Of a stretch of 64,000 nucleotides of DNA, positions 11,554-24,170 are shown piece after piece (within the stretch, counting starts at the first letter, position 1; every line of letters begins with the position of its first letter). The position numbers were made by a program, and so were the translations under genes. The notes beneath the pieces are model-generated. The model was not told where the DNA came from. It did not search any database and saw only the letters and a program-made list of their open reading frames with translations. The stretch covers positions 992,001-1,056,000 of the forward strand of contig NC_052484.1 of assembly GCF_009730915.1 (NCBI RefSeq), read 5' to 3'. The DNA comes from Dioscorea cayenensis subsp. rotundata (Eukaryota > Streptophyta > Magnoliopsida > Dioscoreales > Dioscoreaceae).

Positions 11554-14500
11554 TCACAGAGAGAAATACAAAATGGTCAATGGTGCATTTTGGAGACCAT
11601 TGTTACAAGTTGCAGCATCAATTGAGAACCAAGAACTTATAATTCCACCATTTGATTCAATTCCATTAAACCACTTATCGATGAGCTTGAATCCATAGTT
11701 CGAAGCTGCGGAGAGTATCAAATTTTCATCGACTCTCCTTTGGATATGACATAGAATTAAAGCCGGTTTTCTTTCGCCCTGAAAATCTTCAGATATCATC
11801 TTCCTCGCAGTTTCAAACAAAGGAGATATAGCTTCAGAGTTGTAGGTAACATCAGTGCCTATGATGACATCGAAGCCTCCGGCGAGATCCTTGATGTCCT
11901 TTATATCATCGGTGTTTCCCCATAACAACTTCTTGACGACAAGTTTAGTGAGTAGGTTTGGTTCTACATTTGCGGCAATGTTCTCATTCAGGAGGTTTAA
12001 TGATTCTTTGTCTCCATCGGTGGCAACCACGAGTTCTGCTGATCGAGCCGCTACCATGGAACAGATACCGGCAGAGCCACAGCCTAATTCCAAAACCTTT
12101 TTCCCCGAAACAATCGAAGGGTTGTCGGATAATACATTGCATATAAAGCGGGCGGATTCCCACAGCATAAGGCCGGTTGATTTGCATGTGTGTTGATGCT
12201 CTTTCCCGAGTATTTTTATTCTAAAGTTGCAGTTTTTTAGTTTGATCTCAGTAATCTGTGTGCAAACAAACTTCATATTATAAATCTGGATATCAAGAAT
12301 TTCGGCTTCGTTAATGAGGGAGGAGAATTTAGTCTATTCAAGATGATTACAGAAAAAGAAAAATATTACCTCATTGATGGATGGCACGGAGTCAAACATT
12401 GCGGTGATACTTTCAGACATGTCGATCTCAAGGTCACTTGCAGGATCCTTTGTGCACAAATCCTTACCAGGTCTCTCTACTGATTCTTGCCCACCAGAAA
12501 AGTTCAGGGAGAATACAGCTTGAATCCAACGCCTGAAAAATACAAAGAACCGGCTCAATCTAAGCGGAGAAAAGAACATATTTTTTTCGGTGATTTGTAG
12601 CAGGAGATCGATTCCAATTTTTTTGCTACCGATTCATCACCAATTCTCGAGATCGGTTCTCCATTTGCTTGTTGTAGACGCTAATTTCATCGGGTCTCAA
12701 ATCCATTTTGTTCGAATAAAGTTGTCAGGTGATCATTTGAAAAATAATATGCACGCTGTAGAAGCAAGTGTCTTATCAGGATCTTGAAAGAGCAGGATAT
12801 ATACTATAGTTCTAGAACAATCACTGGCTCGATTGAACTTACAGTACCATCACCTCTGACGTAAAAGTTTTCACTAATTTGCTGCTCCTTGGAAGTGAAT
12901 CTTTCCTGTAAATTGTTGTCATAAAATAAAGTTACCCCTAGTAAGAAATAAACTAAATTATAACCCAACTAAATGTCACGGATTTTCCGTGAAGTCCAAA
13001 AGACTCCAAACAAACTACAATATGACCGAAATGTTTAAAAAGTGTAAACATCCAAAAATGTTTTAGTAATCAAGAAGAAATATGATCGACTTGAAGATAC
13101 GCCAAATACTGTGCTCAATAGAAACCCAACCTGAGCAAGGTCGCCGGCAGCATAGTCCCGGAGAAGCACATGGCCATTAGGCTGAAAGTCATTGTCAGCT
13201 TATGATGATAAAAATAGTAAATACAAGACAAAGGAGTATTGATTTTTAATTTGATTCTCGTATAGCCAACACAAAATATACCTTGAGAACCTTCCTGATA
13301 TTCTGCAATACTAAAGGCATCTTTTCTGGAGATACTGCAGACAACACAAAAATCTACTTATTATGTCAAATGGGGACCATCTCAATGAAGCTCTACCACC
13401 GAACAAATTGAAAAAAATAACAAACAAAAAGAGTTAGTAGACTTTCACAATACCATAGTTGCCACATCAACTGATGATGGTGCTACAATTTCATTGAGAT
13501 TGTGCTGAGTGAGATCACAAACAAATGCATTTACTCGATCTTCTGAAAAATCTTTATGTGCCTGCCACATTTAAGTTCTTCACTAAGAAATGACGAAAAC
13601 AATTAATTCTAACAAGGTCTTCAAATAAGATACATAAACTGGAGATGATAAATTGTCCTAGATTCTGAAATCCATTATAAATTATCCAGACCTAACAAAT
13701 TAAACTCCAAGGAGAAGAGTTCAGCAAGAATGAACAAGCATAAAGAGGTTTGTACCTTGACTAAGTCGATAGCACGTGGTGAAAAATCACAAGCATGGAC
13801 AAAGATATTAGGATGGTTAGCAATTAAAGGGAATACAGTGTTCCCTGCTCCACAACCAACCTGCCGATAAAAACTTACTGATTAAATACAACAAAGAGTG
13901 CAAATCAAAATCATTTTAATGAAAAACAATGCAAGTACTAATAAATTTAGCATTTAACAACAAAGATAATAAGAACACCGTTAATGGTTCCCAAGAGAAA
14001 GCTATATATATATAGATAGGATTAAGAAACTGCTGAATTTATACACTAAAATAATAAACAAAGAAAAGCATAAACAGATGAACACATAATTTTTCAACTA
14101 AGTTTTCTTGAAATCAATCAAAACGATTATTTACCTCCAAAACTACAAGATTCTTGCCATCCGGAGCCTGAAAACACAGAAGCAGACAATCAAAAACCTG
14201 AAAAAAGAAGTCTTTCAAAGATTAAAATAAGTTTCTGTTTTAGTAAAAGGCCTTGAAATAGCTGCCCCATTCTTTGTCCAAGTAATGCCGATCTTTGAAG
14301 AACTAAAACCACTCAAAAATCAAACTTTTTATTGATTTTCTTCAGAAACAAATAGAATTCCACTAACTAGAACTCAAAAAAATCAAGAATAAAAAAAGAA
14401 CCTTATCCTTGTGACGCCGATAGAAGAGATCCCAATACCTTCCAGCCTCCCTCTCATACTTCTCTGCGAAAAAAAACCAAAAGTTCGATCTTTTCTTTAA

Positions 14501-14619
14501 AAACCCAACTTCCAAGAGATCAAGATGAAGGAGAAGAATTGGCCACCTTTCCAGAAGGGCGTGACTTGCCTCGCCGGCGACGGAGAAGCAGAATAGATGA
14601 GCATCTTCTTCGCCGCCAT
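11554..14619 (-). CDS. Bimodular methyltransferase: METTL2/6/8-like tRNA m3C module plus C-terminal Methyltransf_16-like module
   Basis: Twelve exons: 14547-14619, 14402-14463, 14252-14302, 14135-14167, 13756-13860, 13454-13561, 13282-13353, 13131-13181, 12843-12905, 12630-12755, 12370-12532 and 11554-12255, about 535 residues. The N-terminal half has the tRNA N3-methylcytidine methyltransferase signature: KYEREAGRYWDLFYRRHKDK, FFKDRHYLDKEWGSYF, SAM motif LEVGCGAGNTVFPLI, ACDFSPRAIDLVK, FVLSAVSPEKMPLVLQNIRK, ENFYVRGDGT. The C-terminal half has a second SAM motif (VLELGCGSAGICSMVAA), then ATDGDKESL and DVIIGTDVTYN. Arabidopsis At2g26200 has the same two-part layout. Intron 3 has an apparent GC donor (14251-14250). 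Exon 10 carries one extra base, most simply the GGG at 12692-12694, which shifts the frame before DEISVYNKQMENRS. The ATG at 14619 gives MAAKKMLIYS and the right splice phase. Confidence 0.88.
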
Positions 14620-15315
14620 TGCCGCCACCGCGAGAACCTTGAAGCTAGGGTTTTAGATTCCGCGCCATCGTGGAGGAATGATCTTGACCGTTCATTCAAT
14701 TCGGGCATGATTCTCAGACCCGTTAAGGAAACATCCGAATCCGATTTCAGAAGTGGGCTAAGTGGGCTTGGGCTTCCCTTCCAAGCCCATTGCTCAAACT
14801 ATTATATTATTGAATAAATTATTATTATTTATTAAATAAATGTTAACATGAATTTTGTCATTTTAAATTGCAAAGATTTATGTTTTAGAAATAAATTTAT
14901 TTATATAATTAATATTTTTATACTTTTAAGAAGTATATACATGAAAGAATATAAGCCATGGTTATTAACTATGAGCAAGGTGTGTACATACATGAAACGT
15001 AGTTATATAGAAATATATGAATAAATTTGAGATTTTACAAGGGATATTTGTAAATAAATAATTCATATTTTTAATTATAATAGTGTGTATATATATTTAA
15101 TAAAAATGAACAAAATTATTTCAATAAATTAATATTTGAATTCATCCCTTTAGCACAATATGAATACTCTAAATAAAAAATCGAGTGCCAATAAATTAAA
15201 AAAACTTTTGGAAATATTACCTTGATAGAATATAAACACTCTATACAAAAAGATTTAGTGTCAATAAACCAAAAACTTTCATAAATATTTTTCATAAAAA
15301 AATAATCTCAAACTC

Positions 15316-15361
<46 letters not shown>

Positions 15362-15619
15362 AATGTATGTAAGTGGGACTCTGGGAGGATGTGGAAAAGG
15401 AAACAATGGTGAGGTGGTGGGCAATTGTTTTGCTTATATTATATTATAAATAATAAAATTAAAGCTTGCCACGTTGATGATCAGTTTACACTATTAAAAG
15501 TTAATGTTTATATATATTTTTATATATAAAGTTAATGAATATGTATATGTGCACACATCATCTCCATTAATTAGTGGAGATATTTTGTTTAATCAAATTT
15601 TTAACATGGATAATGGAAC

Positions 15620-15655
<36 letters not shown>

Positions 15656-16070
15656 GAAAAAAAATTCAAATATATATATAACATAACCAAATGACTTTTT
15701 TAGTCCTTAGGTAAGGTGTCTATATTTTTTTACTGAGCATACAAGTTCAGGCCTTGGTTTTATGCAAAGTAATAACATGTCCCATGCTTTACATACTTCT
15801 TATTTGGTTTTTCATATTTTTTTAAATATATATAACATAAATTTTATAAAAAAATTTTGCTCGTGTGCTTCTCAAATTGGTAAACTGTGTTTGTGTGTGT
15901 ATATATATATTATTCGTACACAACCAAAAAAATAAAAAAATAAATAAAAGAGAAAATAATAACAGGGTTGAGAAAACAAAAAAGGAGAGAAGAGAGCAGT
16001 TAGATAGTGATCTAATGCACTGGGACATATCTGATTGAAAAAATCTGTTGACGTCCTGAGATGACGAGGA

Positions 16071-16135
<65 letters not shown>

Positions 16136-17605
16136 CAAAGAAGTGTGTGTTATTTGTAGATTTTAGAAGGGTGTCTATGTAATATAAAAGGTTTAATATA
16201 TTTTTTTAATATAACATCCAAATCTATAATGTATTTAATTTAAGGTCCTCATTGGATTCCAAAGAGGAAAAACATAATGAAAAGGCCTAAGATTGACGGA
16301 GATTCCACAATTCACAAACCAAAATGTTTAATTTAATCAAATTTTATATTCTCTATGCAAAAAGATACCAACATTGTTTTTATATTATCATGTATATACC
16401 TAATGATTCCATTTGTCTTCTTCTTTCTATATATTAAAGTTAATGTTTATTTATTTATTTATTTAAGATGATGGCTATTTTCATTTTTGTCCTTTACCTT
16501 AAAAAATAAAATTAAATTTCATCATCTATATTAATTAATAAACTTATAAATATTTTTTCTTCTTTATTATTATTTTTATTTGGTTAAAACAAAGTGATCT
16601 CGTCTGGTTTCAAAACTAGATTATTCTTTAGTTCTCCCCTAACACAGCTTGACACGTATCCCCTAACTACAATATAAAAAAAATTAGAACATCATATCAT
16701 ATGAGAATACTGTGTGAGACTGTGATAGGAAAGGATCAGGGAATAACCTGATTCTGGAACCAGGTAAGATGACTTAAAAAAAAAAAAGGACAAATAAATA
16801 ATTAATAAAAGATATTTGTAAGAATATACCTACAAAAGTATTTATTTATTTGTTTAATAAAAAAATGTTGGACTCATTAGGACTATAATCTCTAATTAAA
16901 TAAGACTGAAAAACTCTTCAAAGAACTTGAATTTCTTTGTTAACAAGAGAATGTTCATCAAAGGTTCAAGAATGGAGGAATGGGGACCAAAATGGAAGCT
17001 AAAGAAGACGAAGAATTGAAGACAACGACGACGATGAGATGATTATGAAGACTGTTGGAGCTCTATATCATGAAAGAGCTCTAGGCAAGTCTGTTGCTTG
17101 GCTTTTGATCCATTAATAATGCACTTGTTTTCATGTTTTTTGTTTTTGTTTTTATGTTTTTATTTCATTTGGAGTGACCTTGTTTCAATGTATGAATGGA
17201 AAAAAAAAATAATTAACTTTGATTTTCAATTCATGAGAGTCAATGTTTATATCTGCAGAAATTTATAGATTTCTAATTCCCGGGTTTTGAATAAATCTTA
17301 GTTACTTTTTTTGAATAAATCTTAGTTACTTTTCGAGCATAATTAGCTTTTTAAATGATCAATAATATCTGCAGAAATTCATTGAAGTCTAATACGAACA
17401 TTCGGTATAAGGATTAATACGAGAATTTGTAACATGATTAATAGTTTTCAATGATTCTTAAGCAGTAATATTTTGAATCCTGTCGTAAAATTGAAAAATG
17501 ATCGATACTGAAACTAATATGAGTTTTCAGTATCGGAAAACATTCAAACTGAAGAGATTACCACCGAGCATTGAAGACAAACAAATTTTTACCAATCTAT
17601 TTATT
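14620..17605. other. Intergenic, AT-rich with long (TA)n tracts
   Basis: Holds the methyltransferase promoter with GGGCTT/AAGCCC motifs at about 14755-14790, (TA)n tracts at about 15320-15358, 15624-15650 and 16073-16131, and (TTTA)n at 16447-16465. A mildly coding-like purine-rich stretch at 16960-17060 has no identifiable protein. No other gene supported. Confidence 0.5.
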
Positions 17606-17839
17606 TTTATTTCACCAGCAGAAACAAGCTTACATATGTCTTGAATTCAATGACAAAGACTAGTTTGACAGAGGAAGTGACACAGAAACTTATTGTTCTA
17701 AAGACATCACCACATGCTAGAAATTGCAAGCATACAACATGAATAACTTTGACTACAAAAATGCAGACAAAATAAGAGAGAGATAATAAGTAGATATGAA
17801 TGGAGTGGACCTGCCAAACTTTCAAGCATTGAATTGCTT

Positions 17840-19381
17840 TTAAGTCCTTGCGTCCAGGGCGAGGATGGTGCTCAAATTCATCGGGCTCATGTAGTCCGGG
17901 GAGCCAGTCAGGATTTGTCTCACAATGATCCGGTTAGCTCTTTCGGTCGGATGGAAAGCATCCCAAAATGCAAAGATATTTCTATCGGGACATAAGTTGG
18001 ATGCAATAGTACATAGGCCAATGCCATTGTACGGTCCTTGCCCACAGCATGCGATCTTTGAGGTGATAAATCCTGTGGAATGAAAACAATTAAGATATGT
18101 GTGTATATGGAGATTTCGTATCGAGTATTTTTGAGAGTACTAACCGTAGGGCTCGTGGGTTGGAAATGAAATCCATGTGCATTCTGAAAGCATTTGCTGC
18201 GATGAAGACATCAGAACCGAGTTGGGAGTTTAGATCATTTATCATTTGGACAAGTTGACCATTGAACATGTCGCCAGCTCTCTGAAGCTCGACGTCGCAC
18301 TGGCCATCCCTGCTTCTCATTGCAAGCTCTGCTGGTACACAGCCGAGGGGTCCAGTTCCGGTGACCAGAACTCTTCTAGCGCCCAATTCATATAGTTTCT
18401 GTAATTCAACAAAAACTTGACTTAGCTAGTAATCTTTACTTTGTTTACTGATCATTTTGGATTCAAGCAATCAAATAATGTGTAATTCAAATTAGAAGTA
18501 GGATGAAAAGAAGAGAAAGAATGAGGAGAGAAGATTTACGGCAAGAATTTTCTTGTATTCAGAGACAATGTAGCGGGACGTAGTCAGGCAGTGAGAACTC
18601 GCGGGATCTCACAGAGTAAGGGATCAAGTAATAATTGTTGACAAAATCATTGCCTCCAAGAGTGATGAGAACCAGGGCCTGGTTCACTAGCTGTTGTGTC
18701 TGTTCAGGGCCGACAAGAGAGCTAAGCCTCTGTTGGTACTGTTGGAAGTATTGCAGTTGCTTGGTGATACGAATTATATTCAACTACACAACATCAGAAT
18801 CAATCAAAGTTTTTAGTTAACAGCAATTGTCATAATACTGAAAACAAGTAATCGAACTGAGTATATAGATATATATATTTGCATGAATTCAATGCTCACA
18901 AATTGAATTCCTGTATCATTGAGAATTCCAATTCCAGCTGATGCAAAGTTTGCGCCCACAAGCAGTCTCTCCCGCGGAGCTCTGGGAGCTAAGTATGGCA
19001 ATGTTGGCTCAGCTCCGAGATATTCACCTGAGGAAGAAACATCGAAGATTTCTAAACTTCATATAGATTGAGAAATGGTAGTGTTCTTCAAATTGGCTGC
19101 ATGCTTGCGCCATGCATAGTAAAAAGAAAAAATTGACACTTACTGATAATGTCAGGAATGTTAAGGCCATTGGAAAAGCGGCCAGTTGCTCGGCGAGTCG
19201 GGAAGTCAATGCCGTAAGGAGGGGAATCGGCCCTTGCTGTTGTTGCCAAGAAGTTGTTATTGCCACTGTCAACCAGAGAATCACCAAAGACGAAGAATGC
19301 ACGAGCCTCTGTAGAAGTTAAAGTTCCCAGAGTTACAAGGCCAACCAAGGAGATGATAAGAGTAATGAAGGAGGCCATCAT
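17840..19381 (-). CDS. GDSL-type esterase/lipase, secreted
   Basis: A plant SGNH-hydrolase acting on ester or lipid substrates, expected to be secreted. Five exons: 19144-19381, 18900-19027, 18540-18783, 18145-18398 and 17840-18072, about 364 residues, typical of the family. A hydrophobic signal peptide precedes block [16 protein letters not shown] (catalytic Ser). GRFSNG, block [14 protein letters not shown] and [14 protein letters not shown] follow, then block [13 protein letters not shown] (catalytic Asp and His). The ATG at 19381 is chosen because only non-ATG codons precede it in frame. Two one-base excesses break the frame, both in C runs on the coding strand: GGG at 18575-18577 (LPDYV then [10 protein letters not shown]) and GGG at 18149-18151 ([13 protein letters not shown]). 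The catalytic residues are all intact, so errors are likelier than decay. Confidence 0.93.
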
Positions 19382-22300
19382 GATATAGATCAAGTGTTTT
19401 GACCAGCTAGAGCCTTGTATTGGATTGCTGTGTACATGAAGTCCAAGATATAGTGGCTTTATATAAGCTCACATGCATGCCTACAATAATTCATCTTTCA
19501 TCTTATGAGGTCAAGACGGCCATTAGAGGACCACCAAATTGATGGTTTGAAAGTTACAGATATGAAGATCTTAGCAAAGAATGCCATGCAATTTTTACTG
19601 ATGAAGTTGCTCAAAAGCACGAGTTGGTGGTTGGCTGCTTCCTTCATCTATCTCTTACTAGCCCTTAACTCCAACCAGGTCCATTGTTCTAAATGTTATT
19701 TCTTTGACAACAAGGCGGTAGATAAAACTATTTATTAGGTAACTAATTTTGGTAGCTCAATATCCACCACGCCAATGGTTGATTGGCTTTTCCAGCTTGA
19801 ACTCATCAAATATTCAATGATGTTGTAGCAATAACAACAATGTTCATGACTAATTTATCTAGATTTGTAGGGGGGAAACAAAATTCAAACCATTTACTGA
19901 ATTTTTACGAGCATAGTAAAAGAACTGAGACATATAGAAAGGTGAAGATAATAACACTATTTTATGCTAATATATTAAAGCAACAAACTATAGTCAATAG
20001 CAAGTAATGGCCAATAAGATCTCAGACAGTAAAAGTAGAACTTGTTTACTTGAGCTTTTGAAAGTATGTTCCATTCTATCCAAAGAAAAAGGCCATGGTT
20101 TTAGCTGTATTGGAATTAATATAAAGGAGAAGGGAAGTTTAAAATGAAGGAAGTAAAATTTAAAAAAAAAAACACTTCAATAATACTGTGTTTTCACAGA
20201 TGATCAAACTCAACAAAACAATTCACATTGTTTTCTTTTTTATCTATTTCTTTTCAATCCAAACACATCCTTAAACAATTCACACCCTTAAACTTGTTCT
20301 TTTCTTTTTCATTTTTTTGTTTCTTTGAATGAATTTCAGGAACTCTGTCCAAAGATTTTTCAGGAGGAATGACAGAGATACTGAATGGCTTTCCATTGTT
20401 TGTAACTAAATAAGGAGGATACATTGTTCTTTCAGTACACTGTTCTTGTTTTCTCAGTAAGACAGTTTTAATGGGGTCAAGGAAAAGCTGCTTCTAGGGC
20501 TGATATCTGACGACTCAACCAATGCCACCTTCAATTGATGATGAACAAAAAAAAAGAAAAAAAAGGAGAAGCCAGTATCTCCATCAATCTTTACCATGAA
20601 TATTTATGATGGTGTCAGAAGGGAGGTAGGGGTTCAACTCATGTCCATGTGAAATGCATAAATAGGTAGGGTCATTTTTTTAAAGAAGAGTAGATGAATC
20701 CACCTCCCTATGACACGTCCCCTCCCACTACATTGTTAGAACTTAGAAGGCAGTAATGCAGCTTAACTAACATCAACTACTACACAGCTAGCATTCTACT
20801 ATTCACTCACTACCATGCCAAAGTTCTCTAAAAAACAATTGCAACCAGCCTGTTAGATTCTGCAGTTAATTAGAGTGCATTTATTTTTAACACATTTCAT
20901 TATGTGAGATATTCTAAAAGCAGAATAATATAAGCATTCTTCACTGTTTGCTTGAGTGAATTAAGTACTGATTCTATTGAAGTTTACGTGGAGTAGTTTT
21001 CCTTTATGCAATGCATGGATGACACAAGAACAATCAAAGTATAACTGATAAGTATCAAACTCATACCTCAATTTCCGGCTATTGAATCTATCTGTCTACC
21101 ATCAGAAATAAAATCTTCAGCCTACCACCACCGGCTGATTTCCAGGGCCCCTACAAGTATGTCCTCTAATGCCGGGTTTCACCAGTATCTTCCCATGACC
21201 AGAAAGTACAACCAGCACAGAACTTTCTTTTCGCATCCACTGAAAGTGTTGTTTCTCACCTCCGACTTGATGGAACTTTCAATACAATATGAACCGCATT
21301 TGTTGTTGAACCTGTGTGAATAAATTGCCCATTGTGGTGAATAAATATTATTCAGTCCATTTTATTGTTTTCATTATTATTTATAAAGGTCCAAGGTTCC
21401 TGCCATTCCTAAACAATAATTCAAGTCTTATTAGTGTATGGCCACTGACTGGTAATAGTGTTACAAAGTGTGATTTCAGCTGGAAGTTGATAAAGTCTTG
21501 CAAATGCTAATTTTTGACAACTAAAAATGATAAGGTTTCAAAGATACATAGAAAACATTCATTTATTGGTCATCAGGAAGAATGCATTTAATCCATATCA
21601 CATCCTTAAACCTTGCCGATTAAGGTATGCTCTTTGTTTATTAAAAATAAATTATAAATCACAAGACATCAACATTAATGTTTAATAAAATTGATTTGAA
21701 AGCTGACCTACAGTTTTAATGCCATTCCGCACATTTGATTTGAATACTATTAATATTTTAACACTCTAGTTGCTATCTGCAAAGCGGCTTTCAAGTAATG
21801 TGACAAACCCTTATTATTGTTTCTCTGTAGCGAAATTAGGTTTATGAAGGGTGTCAGTTAAGTTTCCAACATTTAATGGAGACTTATATCCAAAACACAT
21901 GAATGCAGTGCTAGATTTGATTGGAAACAAGCTTTTTGGTATTAAACAGTGAGAGTGATTGAATCATGCATGTCATAATCAAGACATTAAGGGAGAAAAG
22001 CTCGATCAATTCGACAATGTGGAAATAGCATTATTCTCTAACTAATCAAAACCGATTCAATGTTAGCAGAATATCAATTTAGAATTTTCGGTTAGATTTG
22101 TTCAGGAAAAGTCGTTTTGTTTTAATTGGTGAAAGTGATGGAATCATGCATGTCATAATCAAGACATTAAGGAGAATAACACAATAAACCCTACATAAAA
22201 ACTTATATATAAATAATATTGTTCTCTTTTTAATTAAAGCCAATCCAATGTTATAAAAACCAATACATCTCCATAAAGAGAGGTACTTACAATTACTTGA

Positions 22301-23194
22301 AACTCATTTCATGGTAGATTTTAAGTGCAAAAAAGCAACCAGGCCTGATAACCAAGTGAAAATAAATAAATCTCAAAGAAATCATTGCAATTTGAAAACA
22401 TTACTAGAGTATGACATCTAACATGAATTATCTATCATTCATCATCAACCACACACAGAGTCTGGAACATTAAATCATCAAGAGTGTCTATGAATCACAT
22501 CTAATATTTAGCGCAAAATAAACCGAATTTCTTCACCTATACAAACATATGAAAACCTTAACAAAATCCTGAATTCAAAAAGAAAATTACTGCATTACTG
22601 AATTCCAGTTCTGCATGTCATTTCCATAAAACCATTCATCTACAAATTGCTGCTATTTAAGTTAGTCATTAAAATATATATGGGTAGCTAAATCATAAAA
22701 AACCCAATATCCAGCTGCTGACTATGACTCTGCATCACCAAAAATGTAATTTTTTTGAGGCTTAGTTTCAAGATAAAACCACAAAAAAATTATTCTTTAA
22801 AAATACCAATTTTATCGGCAAAAACAAGCTCATTTACATAAACTGCATTTATTAGAGCAAGTCTTCGATACAAGCAATAAGATCTACAGCTAAGGATTAG
22901 ATATGGCTGCTATTTTTTTCATTATGAACATCCAACATCATTGGAAAAAACAAATTTGCAGCAATATAACCAAAAAAATTACCTGAAATCTCACCTCTAG
23001 ACTGAAATCCCACCCAGCAGGCTGCAAAAAGGCATTTTGATGATGAGAAATGTGATAAAATCACTGCCAATTAGTTGAAAATTAAGCAAAATCGTGAACC
23101 CTAACCAAATGGGGGAAAAATGCCATCTTTATAACAAAGAAAAACAAAAAAAGAAAAAGAAAAACGAGGAATTGAGAACCCAGAGAACGTCTAA
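19382..23194. other. Intergenic region between GDSL and ING1 genes
   Basis: No gene recognised. It contains the GDSL promoter (to about 19500) and a local duplication in which a segment around 21945-21995 recurs around 22125-22175, sharing GAATCATGCATGTCATAATC and the following bases. The rest is unremarkable AT-rich sequence. Confidence 0.5.
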
Positions 23195-23600
23195 TCATTC
23201 CCGGTTCAATGAGTGCACACGGGTTTAACTGAACCCATTAAAACCGAACCGAACCACGAAAACATTTAGGTGGGTTTAATCGATCGAGTTCGAGCCGAGC
23301 AGCAAGCTACTCGACCTTGAGCTCGATTGAATATCGCTGCTTGATACTCGGCTCAAACTCGATCGAGTTTTATTTTTGTAGCTCAAGCTCGACTCGATGA
23401 ATAAATCGAGCGACTCGAGCGCGTTCGATTAAGTTCAATAAAAACTAATAAACTCGGTTTGATAATAGATATTTTTATACTCGTACTTGAGCTAGAGCTC
23501 GAACTCGACTCGCTCGACTACTTGAGGTTGAGCTCGACTCAACCCTAAGCCAATCGAATTCGAGCTTTCCCCAAATCGAACTCCAATAGCTTACAAATAA
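23195..23600. repeat. Cluster of GAGCTCGA / CTCGA-type motifs, probable non-autonomous transposable element
   Basis: About 400 bp with dozens of short motifs in both orientations (GAGCTCGA, ACTCGA, CGAGC, AACTCGATCGAGTT), giving a GC- and TCGA-rich island in AT-rich DNA. Such arrays are typical of subterminal repeats of plant DNA transposons. I could not define terminal inverted repeats or a target duplication, so the family is open. Confidence 0.45.
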
Positions 23601-24170
23601 TTGTGTATCATTTACACCCGTTCAGTTTGGGCCTTTGCATCAAATTAAAACTAAACTTAATATTTAAAAAAAAAAATTACATTGATTAACATTTGTGCAA
23701 AAGTTTGAATTAATAACCACCTTTAAACTTAGCTTTTAAAATATAAATGCATTTTTTTAACTTAATAATGATACAAACCAGTGATTTAAAATGGCAATTA
23801 ATGAATTCCAGAAATAATTGATCAATTTGTTTCACCCAAAGAAACAGAGTGAAAGTTTGAGTTACTGAAAATTTCACAATGTACCATCAGTTATCATACA
23901 ACAAGCAACATGACAGAACTAACTTCTTTTTCCCTTAAAAAAAGAGGGGAGATATATATTTGGAATAGAGCATGTGGAACACAAAGCCATCCTGTATTCA
24001 TAAGAAACTTTTGAGCTGTTCTTCAATTCATGTTTCCAACATCATGCTCTGCTGGTCTGCTGATGACGGCACGATGGACTGAAGCTCTTCACTTCTTGCT
24101 CATGTCGTTGAATGGCTGCGTGTTTTTTGTTTTCGATGTTGCTCAGCTTCGATCTTGAGTTTAGTATCAT

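Noticed and set aside
16960-17060. Purine-rich stretch GAAGACGAAGAA... as a terminal exon
   Set aside because: No homologous protein text and no supporting upstream exon.
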